Assembly (NCBI RefSeq): GCF_019249655.2
Contig: NZ_CP137557.1
Coordinates: 1,299,001 to 1,363,000, forward strand
Direction: 5' to 3'
Source: Segatella copri
Lineage (GTDB): Bacteria; Bacteroidota; Bacteroidia; Bacteroidales; Bacteroidaceae
DNA length: 64,000 nucleotides
The notes beneath the pieces were generated by a model. That model saw only the letters and a program-made list of their open reading frames with translations. It had not been told where the DNA came from and made no database searches. Shown piece after piece: positions 52,237 through 60,124 of this stretch. The translations under genes were made by a program, and so were the position numbers. Position 1 is the first letter of the stretch, and each line of letters starts with the position of its first letter.

Positions 52237-52947
52237 ATGTCCGTATTAGTAGACAAAATACTTTTGACGGAGAAGTATTCCGTCAATCAGATATTTGAAA
52301 CAAAGGGTAAGGTTTATACTTACCTCAATCCTGTTTCATATCTCACAGCTCTGGATAATAAGGAGCTGTTTGGTAAGATGGATGGTATATTTGCCGATGG
52401 TGGCTTGTTGGTGAAAGCCATCAAGTTGGTTTATGGCAAATTGGTGACTCGAAGAAGTTTTGACATGACTTCGATGGCACCGGAGTTGTTCTCTTATGCA
52501 GAGGAGCATGGAAAGACCATCTATATTGTGGCTTCTAAGCAGGAGCAGGTGGAGAAGGCTGTGGAGATATTCCGTGAGCGGTATCCAAAGGTGAAGTTTG
52601 CTGGTTATCGTAATGGTTACTTTGCTTCAGAACAAGAAATGGATGAAGAGGCAAAGCATATCGTTAAACTGAATTCAGATTTCTTGATAGTTGGAATGGG
52701 AGCCTTGATGCAAGAGAAGTTCCTGCTAAAGGTGAAGAATGCCGGTTATCAGGGTGTCGGATTTACCTGTGGTGGATTTATCCATCAGACTTCCAAGAAT
52801 GAGATAGATTACTATCCAGCATGGGTGGATAAAACGAATCTTCGCTTTGTTTATCGAATGTGGAAAGAACCGCATACCCGTAAGCGTTATGTGATGGCAG
52901 GCTTGCTGTTTCCTGCAAGATTTATCGCAGAAAAAATCTTCGGATAG
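52237..52947 (+). CDS. WecG/TagA/CpsF family glycosyltransferase
   Basis: The protein has 236 residues. Family motifs: VYTYLNPVSYLTAL, MDGIFADGGLLVKAIKLVYG (the catalytic Asp-Gly region), FDMTSMAPELFSYAEEHGKT, VKFAGYRNGYF, FLIVGMGALMQEKFLLKVKN, and CGGFIHQTSKNEIDYYPAWV. It usually transfers ManNAc or ManNAcA in lipid-linked intermediates at the membrane face, as in ECA and teichoic-acid linkage units. It is the last gene of the polysaccharide operon; a hairpin terminator follows at 53009. Confidence 0.9.
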   Translation: MSVLVDKILLTEKYSVNQIFETKGKVYTYLNPVSYLTALDNKELFGKMDGIFADGGLLVKAIKLVYGKLVTRRSFDMTSMAPELFSYAEEHGKTIYIVASKQEQVEKAVEIFRERYPKVKFAGYRNGYFASEQEMDEEAKHIVKLNSDFLIVGMGALMQEKFLLKVKNAGYQGVGFTCGGFIHQTSKNEIDYYPAWVDKTNLRFVYRMWKEPHTRKRYVMAGLLFPARFIAEKIFG

Positions 52948-53008
52948 TCTTGTACAGCCAGTGAATGGGAGTGAAGACTACCGATATAGGAAGTAATATA
53001 ATGAATAG

Positions 53009-53044
53009 GAGCGTCGGTATAATATGACCGATGGCTCTTTGTAA
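53009..53044 (+). terminator. Hairpin terminator of the polysaccharide operon
   Basis: GAGC-g-TCGGT (53009-53018) pairs with ACCGA-tg-GCTC (53027-53037) across an 8 nt loop, and TTTGTAATTT follows. It lies 62 bp after the WecG-type stop. Confidence 0.65.
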
Positions 53045-53076
53045 TTTATCTTTCATGCGTGCAAAAGTACAACTTT

Positions 53077-54438
53077 ATGTTGAAACAACAAAAGATTTTC
53101 TTTGATTTCTTGCGATTCTGCATTGGTTCTGCCAAGGAAATACCTGGTTCTTTGAAGGAAGCGGATTGGAAGGAGCTGTATGCTATCGCCCAAAAGCAGG
53201 CTTTGCTTGGTGTTCTGTTTCATGGTATCCGGCAATTGCCAAAGCAGTTGGCACCAGAGCAGAAGCTACTGATGCAATGGATGGTGATGGCGGAACAGAT
53301 ACGAAAACAGAATATCAGACTGTTTCAGAATTCCGTGAAGATTTGTCAGAACTTCGAGAACGAGGGCTTTGCTAACTGTATCTTGAAGGGACAGGGGAAT
53401 GCGTTGCTTTATCCTGACCCTTATATGCGTACTCCCGGGGACATAGATATCTATCTTTTGGGTGGTCGCAGGAAAATCATGAAGTATGTGGATCAAGTGT
53501 GTCCGAATCAGGTGATGCGGTATCATCATGTTGATTTTCCGGTGATGAAGACGGCGATAGAGGTGCATTTCACTCCTTCGTATATGTTCTGTCCGATTCA
53601 TAATCGGAGAATGCAGAAGTGGTTTAAGGAGGTGATGGGCGAACAGTGTAATCATCGGGTTTCATTGCCTGATGGTTATGGGGAGATTCATGTGCCTCAG
53701 GTTTCATTCAACGTTATCTATATCCTTTCTCATCTGTATCGGCATATCTTTACGGAGGGTATCGGATTGAGGCAGCTTCTGGATTACTACTATGTGGTTT
53801 GCGACTTTTGTAAAGTCTATCAAATCTCTTCGAATCATCTAAGTAATTTTTCGAATCACCCCGTCCCTCTTTCCAAAGAGGGCTCCACTTTCTCCCCAAG
53901 CCCCTCTTCCTCAGGAAGCGGGGATGTAACCGCCCTCCGGTGCTCGGAACCGCTACGCTCTAAGGATGGCGGACCATCAAAGGTCTCGCCAGATTGTGCG
54001 GGCTGGGACCGCCTGGATGGTAGTGGGAATACGACTTCGGCTTGTTCTTTGGATGCCGGCTCTTCTTCTTTCTCTGCCTGTTCTTCTGTTGCTTTAGATG
54101 TGGTGCAGAGGGAATTGAAGCATCTGGGGTTATGGAAGTTTGCCCAGGCTGTGATGTTCGTGATGAAGGAGGTGTTCGGGCTATCAGAAGATAGGATGAT
54201 AGCTCCTATGGATGAAAAGGAAGGTAGGTTTTTGCTTGATGAAATCATGAGAGGAGGAAACTTCGGACAGTATGATGATAGGATGGGAAGTAAGGTCGGT
54301 GAAAGTAAGATTCATCGTTACTTCAGGATGAATCTCAGGAATCTCAGATTCGTGAAGCATTATCCTGCTGAGGCTTTGAGTGAACCATTGTTCAGAACGT
54401 GGTTTGCAGTGTGGAAGAAGATTCATGGAATAGAATAA
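53077..54438 (+). CDS. NTP_transf_5-family nucleotidyltransferase with an in-frame repeat insertion
   Basis: The protein has 453 residues from ATG 53077. N-terminal helices are followed by the nucleotidyltransferase core: NCILKGQGNALLYPDPY and RTPGDIDIYLLGG (the GDID metal site), then TAIEVHFTPS and VIYILSHLYRHIFTEGIGL. The family is usually about 370 residues. Residues about 255-340 here (SNHPVPLSKEGSTFSPSPSS; GDVTALRCSEPLRSKDGGPS) are encoded by a dispersed palindromic repeat (copy D) and are low-complexity. After it the normal C-terminus resumes (LKHLGLWKFAQAVMFVMKEV; LLDEIMRGGNFGQYD). The frame stays open throughout, so the insertion may be tolerated as a surface loop. A truncated paralogue with a repeat at the same spot lies at 60125. 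Confidence 0.83.
   Translation: MLKQQKIFFDFLRFCIGSAKEIPGSLKEADWKELYAIAQKQALLGVLFHGIRQLPKQLAPEQKLLMQWMVMAEQIRKQNIRLFQNSVKICQNFENEGFANCILKGQGNALLYPDPYMRTPGDIDIYLLGGRRKIMKYVDQVCPNQVMRYHHVDFPVMKTAIEVHFTPSYMFCPIHNRRMQKWFKEVMGEQCNHRVSLPDGYGEIHVPQVSFNVIYILSHLYRHIFTEGIGLRQLLDYYYVVCDFCKVYQISSNHLSNFSNHPVPLSKEGSTFSPSPSSSGSGDVTALRCSEPLRSKDGGPSKVSPDCAGWDRLDGSGNTTSACSLDAGSSSFSACSSVALDVVQRELKHLGLWKFAQAVMFVMKEVFGLSEDRMIAPMDEKEGRFLLDEIMRGGNFGQYDDRMGSKVGESKIHRYFRMNLRNLRFVKHYPAEALSEPLFRTWFAVWKKIHGIE
53847..54014 (-). repeat. Modular palindromic repeat, copy D (inside a gene)
   Basis: Reversed relative to copies A-C. It starts TTTTTCGAATCACCCCGTCC, has modules CCCTCTTTCCAAAGAGGG and CTTCCTCAGGAAG, then the GTGCTCGGAACCGC block and core hairpin GGCGGACC-atcaaa-GGTCTCGCC (53968-53990). 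It lies fully within the nucleotidyltransferase reading frame. Confidence 0.88.
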
Positions 54439-54452
54439 TAGTTATCAAGAGA

Positions 54453-54510
54453 CCTTCTGTCCATTATAAGTGAAATAACTTCTATCACCCTGAGGCTGAT
54501 GGGGGTATCT
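54453..54510 (+). pseudogene. Internal shard of rfbC
   Basis: AACTTCTATCACCCTGAGGC and flanking bases match the stretch of rfbC that encodes NFYHPEADGGI (23624-23665), with a few substitutions. No rfbC sequence lies on either side. A partial repeat (CCCTTCGGTTCCCCCATT-type module) follows at about 54515-54595. Confidence 0.65.
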
Positions 54511-54623
54511 TTTTCGAAAACCTACCCTCAATGGTCTTTACACCCCCTTCGGTTCCCCCATTTGTGGGGGACAGAAACCTTCTTTACCATTAAACAATAG
54601 TTCGTTAATAATTCAATAATGTG

Positions 54624-55847
54624 CTAAGCAGCTATACGCTGTAAGCACGAGAGATCTTTGAAAATCTTGCTAATTAAAGTTCGGTTCGGGGTGTACCCGC
54701 TTGCTTTAAAAATTCGTTTCACCAGATAAATATTGGTCATCAGTGACTTGAATGAAGACATAGAATATTCCATTCCCATCTCCTTCATAGTTACCTTGGC
54801 AACATTTAGTGATGTGAACGAAGCATTGAAAGCAAAATCGAGTTTCCACTTATCGCGAGCCTGGCAGTCCATAAGACCAGTATAGCCTTTGGCGTCACGA
54901 AAGCAAAATTCGATCTGGAACCTGGTTCTATAATAAAGAAGTACTTCTTCACCCGAAAGTGAGGTGTCTGTAGAGAAGAATAGTTTCTTCTTGCCATTCG
55001 GCATCTGCCAGATGACAAGTCTAACTTTACACCTGAGTGCCTTGGAATAGGCTATCAAAGTATAAGCTGTTCCTTCTATATCTTTCATCTCCATCTTCTC
55101 CATTCGAGTGAGGTCAAGATTCTTCATATCAATCTTGCCATCCTTGGTCTTGGGGCGACCACGTTTTCCAGTACGTGGACCAGCATAGACATAAAAGAGA
55201 CAAGCATTGTCACGAAAGCGGCTTATCAAAGAGAACCCTTCTTTCTTTATCCCATTAACAAATGTACTTGTAGAGAAGTAAGCATCTGCAACTATGAGGG
55301 TTGAGAGTTTAAGAAGTTCCTTGCGGTAACGCTTAATGACGCTGATATAGAAATCTACCATAGTCTTGTTTCTAAGACTCAGTTCTTTATTACTTAGCGA
55401 CTGGTGTGCTTTTAACATCATGCAGTCTTTGGCATCAATATCAATGAGGCCAATACCCATGATTTCGAGACCATGTTTAACAGACTGTGCACATCCCGAC
55501 CAAAAACGACCGATATGTGGAGTCTTCTTGCCAGCTTTGCTGATGTAGCTGGGATCAATGGCAATAGCCCATCTTCCCTGTTTACCAAAGAAGCGCTTGG
55601 CAAGTGAGACATTAAGTTTGAGCCAGTCAATGCTTTTCGACTTTTTTAAGCCGAATGCGTTGCGATAGGTTTGCTCAACATGCGAGCCATACCTCCCCAT
55701 TTGGGTGAAATTTATCTTTCTTGGTATTACCATGAACAAAATTATCACCTCGATGAGTATTTTCTCGAAACTTTTTGTTAACTTTGCAGCCGAATCTTCA
55801 ACTGCATCTTTAAAGATATCCATATATTGGTCAAGTCCTGTATTCAT
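54624..55847 (-). CDS. DDE transposase (IS4/IS701-like), intact
   Basis: The protein has 407 residues. DDE motifs fit WAIAIDPSYISKAGKKTPHI (first Asp), TLIVADAYFSTSTFVNG (second Asp) and YYRTRFQIEFCFRDAKGYTG (the Y-x-x-R-x-x-I-E-x-x-F-R-D signature with Glu). TRMEKMEMKDIEGTAYTLIA is the usual beta insertion. On its strand a -7 box TAACTTTG (55880-55873) lies 26 bp upstream. Terminal inverted repeats were not resolved. The element separates the rfbC shard from copy E of the palindromic repeat. Confidence 0.83.
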   Translation of the reverse strand: MNTGLDQYMDIFKDAVEDSAAKLTKSFEKILIEVIILFMVIPRKINFTQMGRYGSHVEQTYRNAFGLKKSKSIDWLKLNVSLAKRFFGKQGRWAIAIDPSYISKAGKKTPHIGRFWSGCAQSVKHGLEIMGIGLIDIDAKDCMMLKAHQSLSNKELSLRNKTMVDFYISVIKRYRKELLKLSTLIVADAYFSTSTFVNGIKKEGFSLISRFRDNACLFYVYAGPRTGKRGRPKTKDGKIDMKNLDLTRMEKMEMKDIEGTAYTLIAYSKALRCKVRLVIWQMPNGKKKLFFSTDTSLSGEEVLLYYRTRFQIEFCFRDAKGYTGLMDCQARDKWKLDFAFNASFTSLNVAKVTMKEMGMEYSMSSFKSLMTNIYLVKRIFKASGYTPNRTLISKIFKDLSCLQRIAA

Positions 55848-56004
55848 ATAATTTTGCGTTTGTCGTGATTTGCAAAGTTACTGAAAATCAGCGACTTGAC
55901 CAACTTTCTATAGTTAAGTTTTCATAAGCATTTCTTAATATAAGTTATTGATTTACAGACGATTAAATATTAATTTAACGCAGTATTGATTAAAGAAGAG
56001 TGTT

Positions 56005-56174
56005 CTAAAATCATCCCGTCCTTCTTTACCATTAAAGAAGGCTCCACCTTTCTCACCAAGCCTCTCTTCCCTCAGGGACGAGAGGATGTAACCGCCCTCC
56101 GGTGCTCGGAACCGCTTCGCTATAAGGTTGGCGGGGCATCAAAGCCCTCGCCATGTTGTGCGGGATGGGACCGC
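56005..56174 (-). repeat. Modular palindromic repeat, copy E
   Basis: Modules CCTTCTTTACCATTAAAGAAGG and CCTCTCTTCCCTCAGGGACG are followed by the GTGCTCGGAACCGC block. The core hairpin here is GGCGGGGC-atcaaa-GCCCTCGCC (56130-56152): paired bases changed on both sides relative to copies A, B, D, F and G. Confidence 0.88.
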
Positions 56175-56254
56175 CTGGGATGGTCTTACTATGTCTTGCT
56201 ATAATGGACTTATAAAATAAAGATTTTGAGGGTAAAGGTCTTTTAACAGAAGGT

Positions 56255-56485
56255 TTGAAGGCTCAATCTCATTCAGAATGTGTGTACTTTGTAAGACGTT
56301 TGAGTTATGAGGACATACGCCTTTATCTTTATGCCGCCTCTGCCTTTTTTCCATCCGTTACCAAGAACGAGGCGTTTTGTGTGCCCAAGACAGAAATGAT
56401 GTTTTGTTGTACTCCTGCTGTCACTCTACCGGAGATGCTGGAGAAAATGGAAGAATGCTATAGGGAGATAAAAGTAAATAAATGA
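56255..56485 (+). pseudogene. Gene fragment, 3' part, unrecognised
   Basis: The 76-residue open frame (SECVYFVRRLSYEDIRLYLY; AFCVPKTEMMFCCTPAVTLP; EMLEKMEECYREIKVNK) looks like the folded C-terminal part of a larger protein. It opens at a TTG with further in-frame sequence only back to a stop near 56215, right after repeat copy E. The 5' part was probably lost where the repeat lies. I cannot assign a family. Confidence 0.4.
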
Positions 56486-56509
56486 GGTCGTTCAAATCGA
56501 ACGACCTCA
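56483..56509 (-). terminator. Hairpin terminator of the minus-strand RNA
   Basis: TGAGGTCGTTC (56483-56493) and GAACGACCTCA (56499-56509) form a perfect 11 bp stem with a 5 nt loop. On the minus strand it is followed by TTTATTTACTTTTAT. It may also serve the plus-strand fragment ending at 56485. Confidence 0.65.
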
Positions 56510-56750
56510 AAATGCTGTATGTGTTCTTTTGTATGACAGAACACAATTTCGCTAGCGAAAAACGTGGGATGCCGAAGCTGCGATGAATTAAAGGGATTCT
56601 AAGCAAACCGTTGAAGTTCTTCTTCCCCGTCTATTAGAGGTCCTTCCTCTACGCTTAGACTCCATTCAAGATATTAATCAGATTGACCTCCCGCAGGAGT
56701 GCACTCTGAACATCACTTATTTTAAGTCGCTACCCCCATAGTCCGACTAT
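56483..56750 (-). ncRNA. Candidate structured RNA, possibly 6S-like
   Basis: On the minus strand a promoter (TTGG at 56786-56783, 19 bp, TATCTTTG at 56763-56756) would start RNA near 56750, and the hairpin at 56483-56509 would end it. No ribosome-bound reading frame is apparent. The RNA can fold into a long rod: GTGATGTTC (56716-56708) pairs with GGCATCCCAC (56573-56564), and inside lie CTCC-tgc-GGGAG and TAGAGG-aagga-CCTCTA hairpins. The closing-stem bases recall 6S RNA (GATGTTC ... GGCATC). 6S RNA binds RNA polymerase in stationary phase. RNA gene likely; 6S identity tentative. A perfect palindrome CCCATAGT-ccg-ACTATGGG (56735-56753) overlaps the start site. Confidence 0.45.
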
Positions 56751-56773
56751 GGGTGCAAAGATACATAAATATT

Positions 56774-57739
56774 ATGGAATATCCAATAAAAATTAAAGGA
56801 AAAACGATAAAGCAAGTTACAAAACTTAATTTATCCCATAAAAATCTAAAGACAATACCTGATAATGTATATCAGTATACAAATCTAGAAAAGCTCGATT
56901 TAAGTTACAATAGGATAGAGGTAATTCCTCAAGAAATATTGAAACTCAAAAAACTTCGAACCTTAGATTTGGCTTTTAATAATTTAAAGGTATTACAAGG
57001 CGCCTTATTTAAACTGCCAAAGTTGAAGATTTTGAATCTGCATGGTAACCAAATTAAGCATTTACCCAAGCAAATACTTGACTCGAAGATTACTACACTC
57101 ATTCTTAGTAAGAATAAAATAGAACATCTTGATGAAAGTTTGATAAGTCGTATCACAAAATTGGATATTGTAGATAATCCTGTGTCGTATGTTGATGAAC
57201 TGGTAATTGAGGATGATAAGAAGGTTGTAATACCCTCTATGCAACTTCCGAAGAATGAAACTGAAAATAAAAAGATTATTATGCATAAAGATAAGAAAAA
57301 AATATTTATCAGCTATGCTCATGCTGATGAAAATTTCCACAATAGATTGATGACCCATTTGAGTGTGCTGAAAAAGTATATAGGAGGTTTTGAAGAATGG
57401 TCTGACAAGAAAATTCATGCTGGACAACACTGGAAAGAAGAGATAAAAAAGGCATTGGATGATGCTAACATAGCAATACTTTTGGTATCTACAGACTTTC
57501 TTGCTTCTGATTTTATTAAAAACAATGAACTTCCACCGATTTTAAGGAAGGCTGAGGCTGAGAATACTAAGGTGTTGTGTTTATTGGTAGAACCGAGTTT
57601 CTTTTTAAAATCAGAATTGTCAGAATTCCAAGCAGTAAATAAGCCTGAGGAAACTTTGGCGGAAATGGAAAAACCTGCACAAGAAAGAGTATTTCTTAAA
57701 TTGATGGATGAAATTCAGAGAATAATAGAGGTCGAATAG
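56774..57739 (+). CDS. Leucine-rich repeat protein with C-terminal TIR domain
   Basis: The protein has 321 residues from ATG 56774. Residues about 15-135 form five to six LRRs of 23 residues (LEKLDLSYNRIEVIPQEIL, LRTLDLAFNNLKVLQGALF, LKILNLHGNQIKHLPKQIL). A short linker leads to a TIR domain (about 175-290): KKIFISYAHADENFHNRLM, FEEWSDKKIHAGQHWKEEI, ANIAILLVSTDFLASDFI, NNELPPILRKAE. Bacterial TIR domains cleave NAD+ or make cyclic-ADP-ribose isomers during abortive infection; the Glu in NNEL is at the catalytic position. A DUF2971 gene follows 23 bp downstream. LRR-TIR is reminiscent of eukaryotic immune receptors. Domain calls are confident; defence role is inferred. Confidence 0.88.
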   Translation: MEYPIKIKGKTIKQVTKLNLSHKNLKTIPDNVYQYTNLEKLDLSYNRIEVIPQEILKLKKLRTLDLAFNNLKVLQGALFKLPKLKILNLHGNQIKHLPKQILDSKITTLILSKNKIEHLDESLISRITKLDIVDNPVSYVDELVIEDDKKVVIPSMQLPKNETENKKIIMHKDKKKIFISYAHADENFHNRLMTHLSVLKKYIGGFEEWSDKKIHAGQHWKEEIKKALDDANIAILLVSTDFLASDFIKNNELPPILRKAEAENTKVLCLLVEPSFFLKSELSEFQAVNKPEETLAEMEKPAQERVFLKLMDEIQRIIEVE

Positions 57740-57762
57740 TTTGGTCTTGACATTAAAACAAT

Positions 57763-58755
57763 ATGATGATGGGAGCGTATAAAAAATATGATTTAGAAAG
57801 CATTAAGCAAGAAAGATGGTTCTATATTATCCATAGAAGTCAATGCACTTTATGTGGAAAAGAATTTAGCAATGGGGAGGAAACTTTTATTGGACATTTG
57901 GATAGTGGGGAATTGGCTCATACTTGTAAAGAATGTAGTTCTAATATGAGTGATGCAAGGTTGTATTCAATCAGTGGGAATAATCACCGCACGATTCCAA
58001 GATCTTCTGCAAAGTTATGGAGATATATGGATTTAGCAAAGTTCCTTTCTTTGTTGGATGAAAGTTCTTTATATTTCACTCGTATAGATCATTTTAATGA
58101 CCCTTATGAAGGAGCGTTGGGAGTTTTAGAAAATGAAGATGCTTGGATTAAAATGGAATTACAACGGAGAGCACCATTCGTTAATTTGGATGAATTTGAC
58201 GATGGGAGAAATGACGAAGAAAAAGCCAAATATGAATTTGATAGATATAGAAGAACAATTAGGAAGTGGCGCTTAAATAACTACATAAGTTGTTGGCATC
58301 AGTCTGATGTCGAGTCTGAAGCTATGTGGCAATTGTATTCTAGGGATACTAAACAAGGAATTGCTATTCAGACTACGTTCGAGCGTCTTTATCAAGCACT
58401 ACCTCTTACGGCAAATTGTAAATTCGGAATGGTGAATTATATAGATTACAAAGAATATAATGTTGGAACACCAGGAAAATACTTTCATATGTTTGATGCT
58501 CCATGGTATAAAAGATTATCCTTTGCTCACGAGAAAGAGTTTAGAATAATCTCTGATACCCCCCAAATAGAGCAGTTGACAGACTCTGGCGACTTACTCG
58601 TTCCTGTGGATTTGAACAAGCTTATTGAAAGTATTTATTTTTCTCCGAAAGTGGATAAATGGTTTATAAAATTAGTTTTTAACATTGTCAAGAAAAAATA
58701 TTCTCTTTCTTTTCCGATGCTTCAGTCTGATTTAAATAAAGTTCCGTTTCATTAG
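57763..58755 (+). CDS. DUF2971 protein with N-terminal zinc-ribbon-like segment
   Basis: The protein has 330 residues. Four Cys (CTLCGKEF near 29-32 and CKECSSN near 58-61) suggest a zinc ribbon or HNH-like knuckle. Then the DUF2971 pattern: LWRYMDLAKFLSLLDESSLY, FTRIDHFNDPYEGALG, NYISCWHQSDVESEAMWQLY and LSFAHEKEFRIISD. DUF2971 proteins occur near phage-defence and toxin genes; biochemistry unknown. Operon with the LRR-TIR gene is implied by the short spacing. It could be a sensor, effector or regulator of the TIR protein. Confidence 0.8.
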   Translation: MMMGAYKKYDLESIKQERWFYIIHRSQCTLCGKEFSNGEETFIGHLDSGELAHTCKECSSNMSDARLYSISGNNHRTIPRSSAKLWRYMDLAKFLSLLDESSLYFTRIDHFNDPYEGALGVLENEDAWIKMELQRRAPFVNLDEFDDGRNDEEKAKYEFDRYRRTIRKWRLNNYISCWHQSDVESEAMWQLYSRDTKQGIAIQTTFERLYQALPLTANCKFGMVNYIDYKEYNVGTPGKYFHMFDAPWYKRLSFAHEKEFRIISDTPQIEQLTDSGDLLVPVDLNKLIESIYFSPKVDKWFIKLVFNIVKKKYSLSFPMLQSDLNKVPFH

Positions 58756-58801
58756 TGTGTATGTGCTTTATTAAATTTTCAAAATTTACTGAACAGATTG
58801 T

Positions 58802-58942
58802 CCTGCGAGAGTAAAGAAACTCCAGATTTCTACGAATATCTGTGGTGAGAAGTTGAAGAACTGTGGTTATCAGTTTATGTGGAGTTTTGAGGAAGCGCTT
58901 GCTGACTGGTTTGAGGATAATGACAGGAAATATCTGAAATAA
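58802..58942 (+). pseudogene. C-terminal shard of an NDP-sugar epimerase/dehydratase-like gene
   Basis: Forty-six codons open after an in-frame stop: ARVKKLQISTNICGEKLKNC, then GYQFMWSFEEALADWFEDN. The 'G-h-F-E-E-A-h-x-W-h' ending resembles the C-terminus of SDR-type sugar-nucleotide enzymes. No body of the gene is present. It lies next to an rfbB shard. Confidence 0.45.
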
Positions 58943-59001
58943 GGATATTGAAAACTATATCTTACCTTTTCCTTCTGCTCGGCAGAAAGGAAGGCGAGGA
59001 T

Positions 59002-59216
59002 ATGGATCTCATCACTTATGTAACCGATAGAAATGGTCACGATATGCGTTATGCTATCGATTCTCGCAAGTTGCAGAATGAATTGGGTTGGAGCCATCTC
59101 TCCAGTTTGAGGAGGGTATCGAGGAAACGGTGAAGTGGTATCTCGATAACCAGGAATGGATGGATCATGTTACTTCTGGGGAGTATCAGAAGTATTATGA
59201 GATGTATTGTAAATAG
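59002..59216 (+). pseudogene. 3' shard of rfbB with a frameshift
   Basis: It encodes [20 protein letters not shown] and KLQNELGW, then after a one-base loss the continuation [20 protein letters not shown] and VTSGEYQKYYEMYCK. This is the C-terminal end of dTDP-glucose 4,6-dehydratase. A single G added before GAGCCATCT would rejoin the parts. The first 70-80% of the gene is absent. Confidence 0.85.
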
Positions 59217-59425
59217 ACCCTCCTGTCTTCAATAGTCTTTACGACCCCTTCGGTTCCCCTTGTAGGGGACAGAAACCCTTGAAGGAGGGCCCTTAACCCA
59301 CTCCCAAGCCCTCGCTCTTTCCAAAAGGGCAAGGGATGTAACCGCCCTCCGGTGCTCGGAACCGCTACGCTATAATGTTGGCGGACCAATCAAAGGTCTC
59401 GCCAGGTTGTGCGGATGGGACAGCC
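59217..59425 (-). repeat. Modular palindromic repeat, copy F
   Basis: It follows directly on the rfbB shard's stop. Modules: CCCCTTCGGTTCCCCTTG, CTCTTTCCAAAAGGGC; then GTGCTCGGAACCGC and the core hairpin GGCGGACC-aatcaaa-GGTCTCGCC (59380-59403). Confidence 0.88.
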
Positions 59426-59465
59426 TTGCTAATGGTGGAGATACATTGGAGATTGAATAATATAA

Positions 59466-59771
59466 TTATTCTTTGTCTATTCGTTTAAGTTCTGTTTTCA
59501 TCTTTTTACCATAGGCTTCGCCTCGTGGAGCAAGATATTGAAAGAATATAGTATCGCCAGAAAACTCAATTTCTAGAGTAAATAGTGCTCTATAGTCTCC
59601 TAAACGAATTCTATATATATTACGATACCCAACAAGTTTCTTGCAGTCAGAGATATCTTGAATACCTTTGGCTGCTTTAACTTCTACTATCGTACGTCTT
59701 AAAGAATCGAGCATCTTGCCTGAAAGACGTTTGGAAGCTTTGATAAAGGCTTTGGAAAATTCGACATTCAT
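59466..59771 (-). CDS. RelE/ParE-family toxin
   Basis: The protein has 101 residues from ATG 59771, chosen because it overlaps the antitoxin stop by 4 bp; an upstream start would add four residues. RelE/HigB-like pattern: FSKAFIKASKRLSGKMLDSL, CKKLVGYRNIYRIRLGDYRA (the conserved G-x-YR-h-R-h-G-D-YR), LFTLEIEFSGDTIFFQYLAP and RGEAYGK. Likely a ribosome-dependent mRNA endonuclease. Second gene of a two-gene module. Confidence 0.82.
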   Translation of the reverse strand: MNVEFSKAFIKASKRLSGKMLDSLRRTIVEVKAAKGIQDISDCKKLVGYRNIYRIRLGDYRALFTLEIEFSGDTIFFQYLAPRGEAYGKKMKTELKRIDKE

Positions 59772-60022
59772 ACGCCTAACCACTTTTCAAAATCTTCTTG
59801 TTCTTCTTTGTTGGCACGGATGAGACCCTCTGGCTGCTCTTTTCTTAATTTGGCATAGAGCTTTGCGTCTTCGTAATCCTCGGCTATACCATTAAGTATA
59901 TCCTCAATATAGTTTTTGAGGTTGGTTCCCTTCTGAATAGCCATAATGGATAGGGTCTTAAAAGTATCATCTTTTAAGTCAATGATCTTTCTTTTAGAAG
60001 GTGTTACTGAAACTGTACTCAT
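59768..60022 (-). CDS. Antitoxin of the RelE/ParE pair
   Basis: The protein has 84 residues. The N-terminal half (KRKIIDLKDDTFKTLSIMAI; KGTNLKNYIEDILNGIAED) has a strand followed by two helices as in RHH-type antitoxins. The C-terminal half is acidic (EEQEDFEKWLGV) for toxin binding. A -7 box TATCTTTG lies at 60064-60057 on the minus strand, 35 bp upstream. Confidence 0.75.
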   Translation of the reverse strand: MSTVSVTPSKRKIIDLKDDTFKTLSIMAIQKGTNLKNYIEDILNGIAEDYEDAKLYAKLRKEQPEGLIRANKEEQEDFEKWLGV

Positions 60023-60056
60023 AAGTGTATTTATTTAAATGTTTCTACTTTGGTGC

Positions 60057-60064
60057 AAAGATAC
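60057..60064 (-). promoter_or_regulatory. -7 box of the RelE/ParE toxin-antitoxin pair
   Basis: TATCTTTG on the minus strand fits the TAnnTTTG consensus; the -33 region is AT-rich without a clear TTTG. Confidence 0.55.
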
Positions 60065-60124
60065 ATAATATATTTCATATATATGGTATATCTCTATGTA
60101 TAATTAATAAAGATTAATAGTTGA

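Noticed and set aside
55366..55548. Plus-strand frame opposite the minus-strand transposase
   Set aside because: Fully antisense to an intact transposase and without its own signals.
56421..56606. 61-codon minus-strand frame within the candidate RNA
   Set aside because: It reads through the hairpin terminator and lacks a ribosome binding site; the region fits a structured RNA better.
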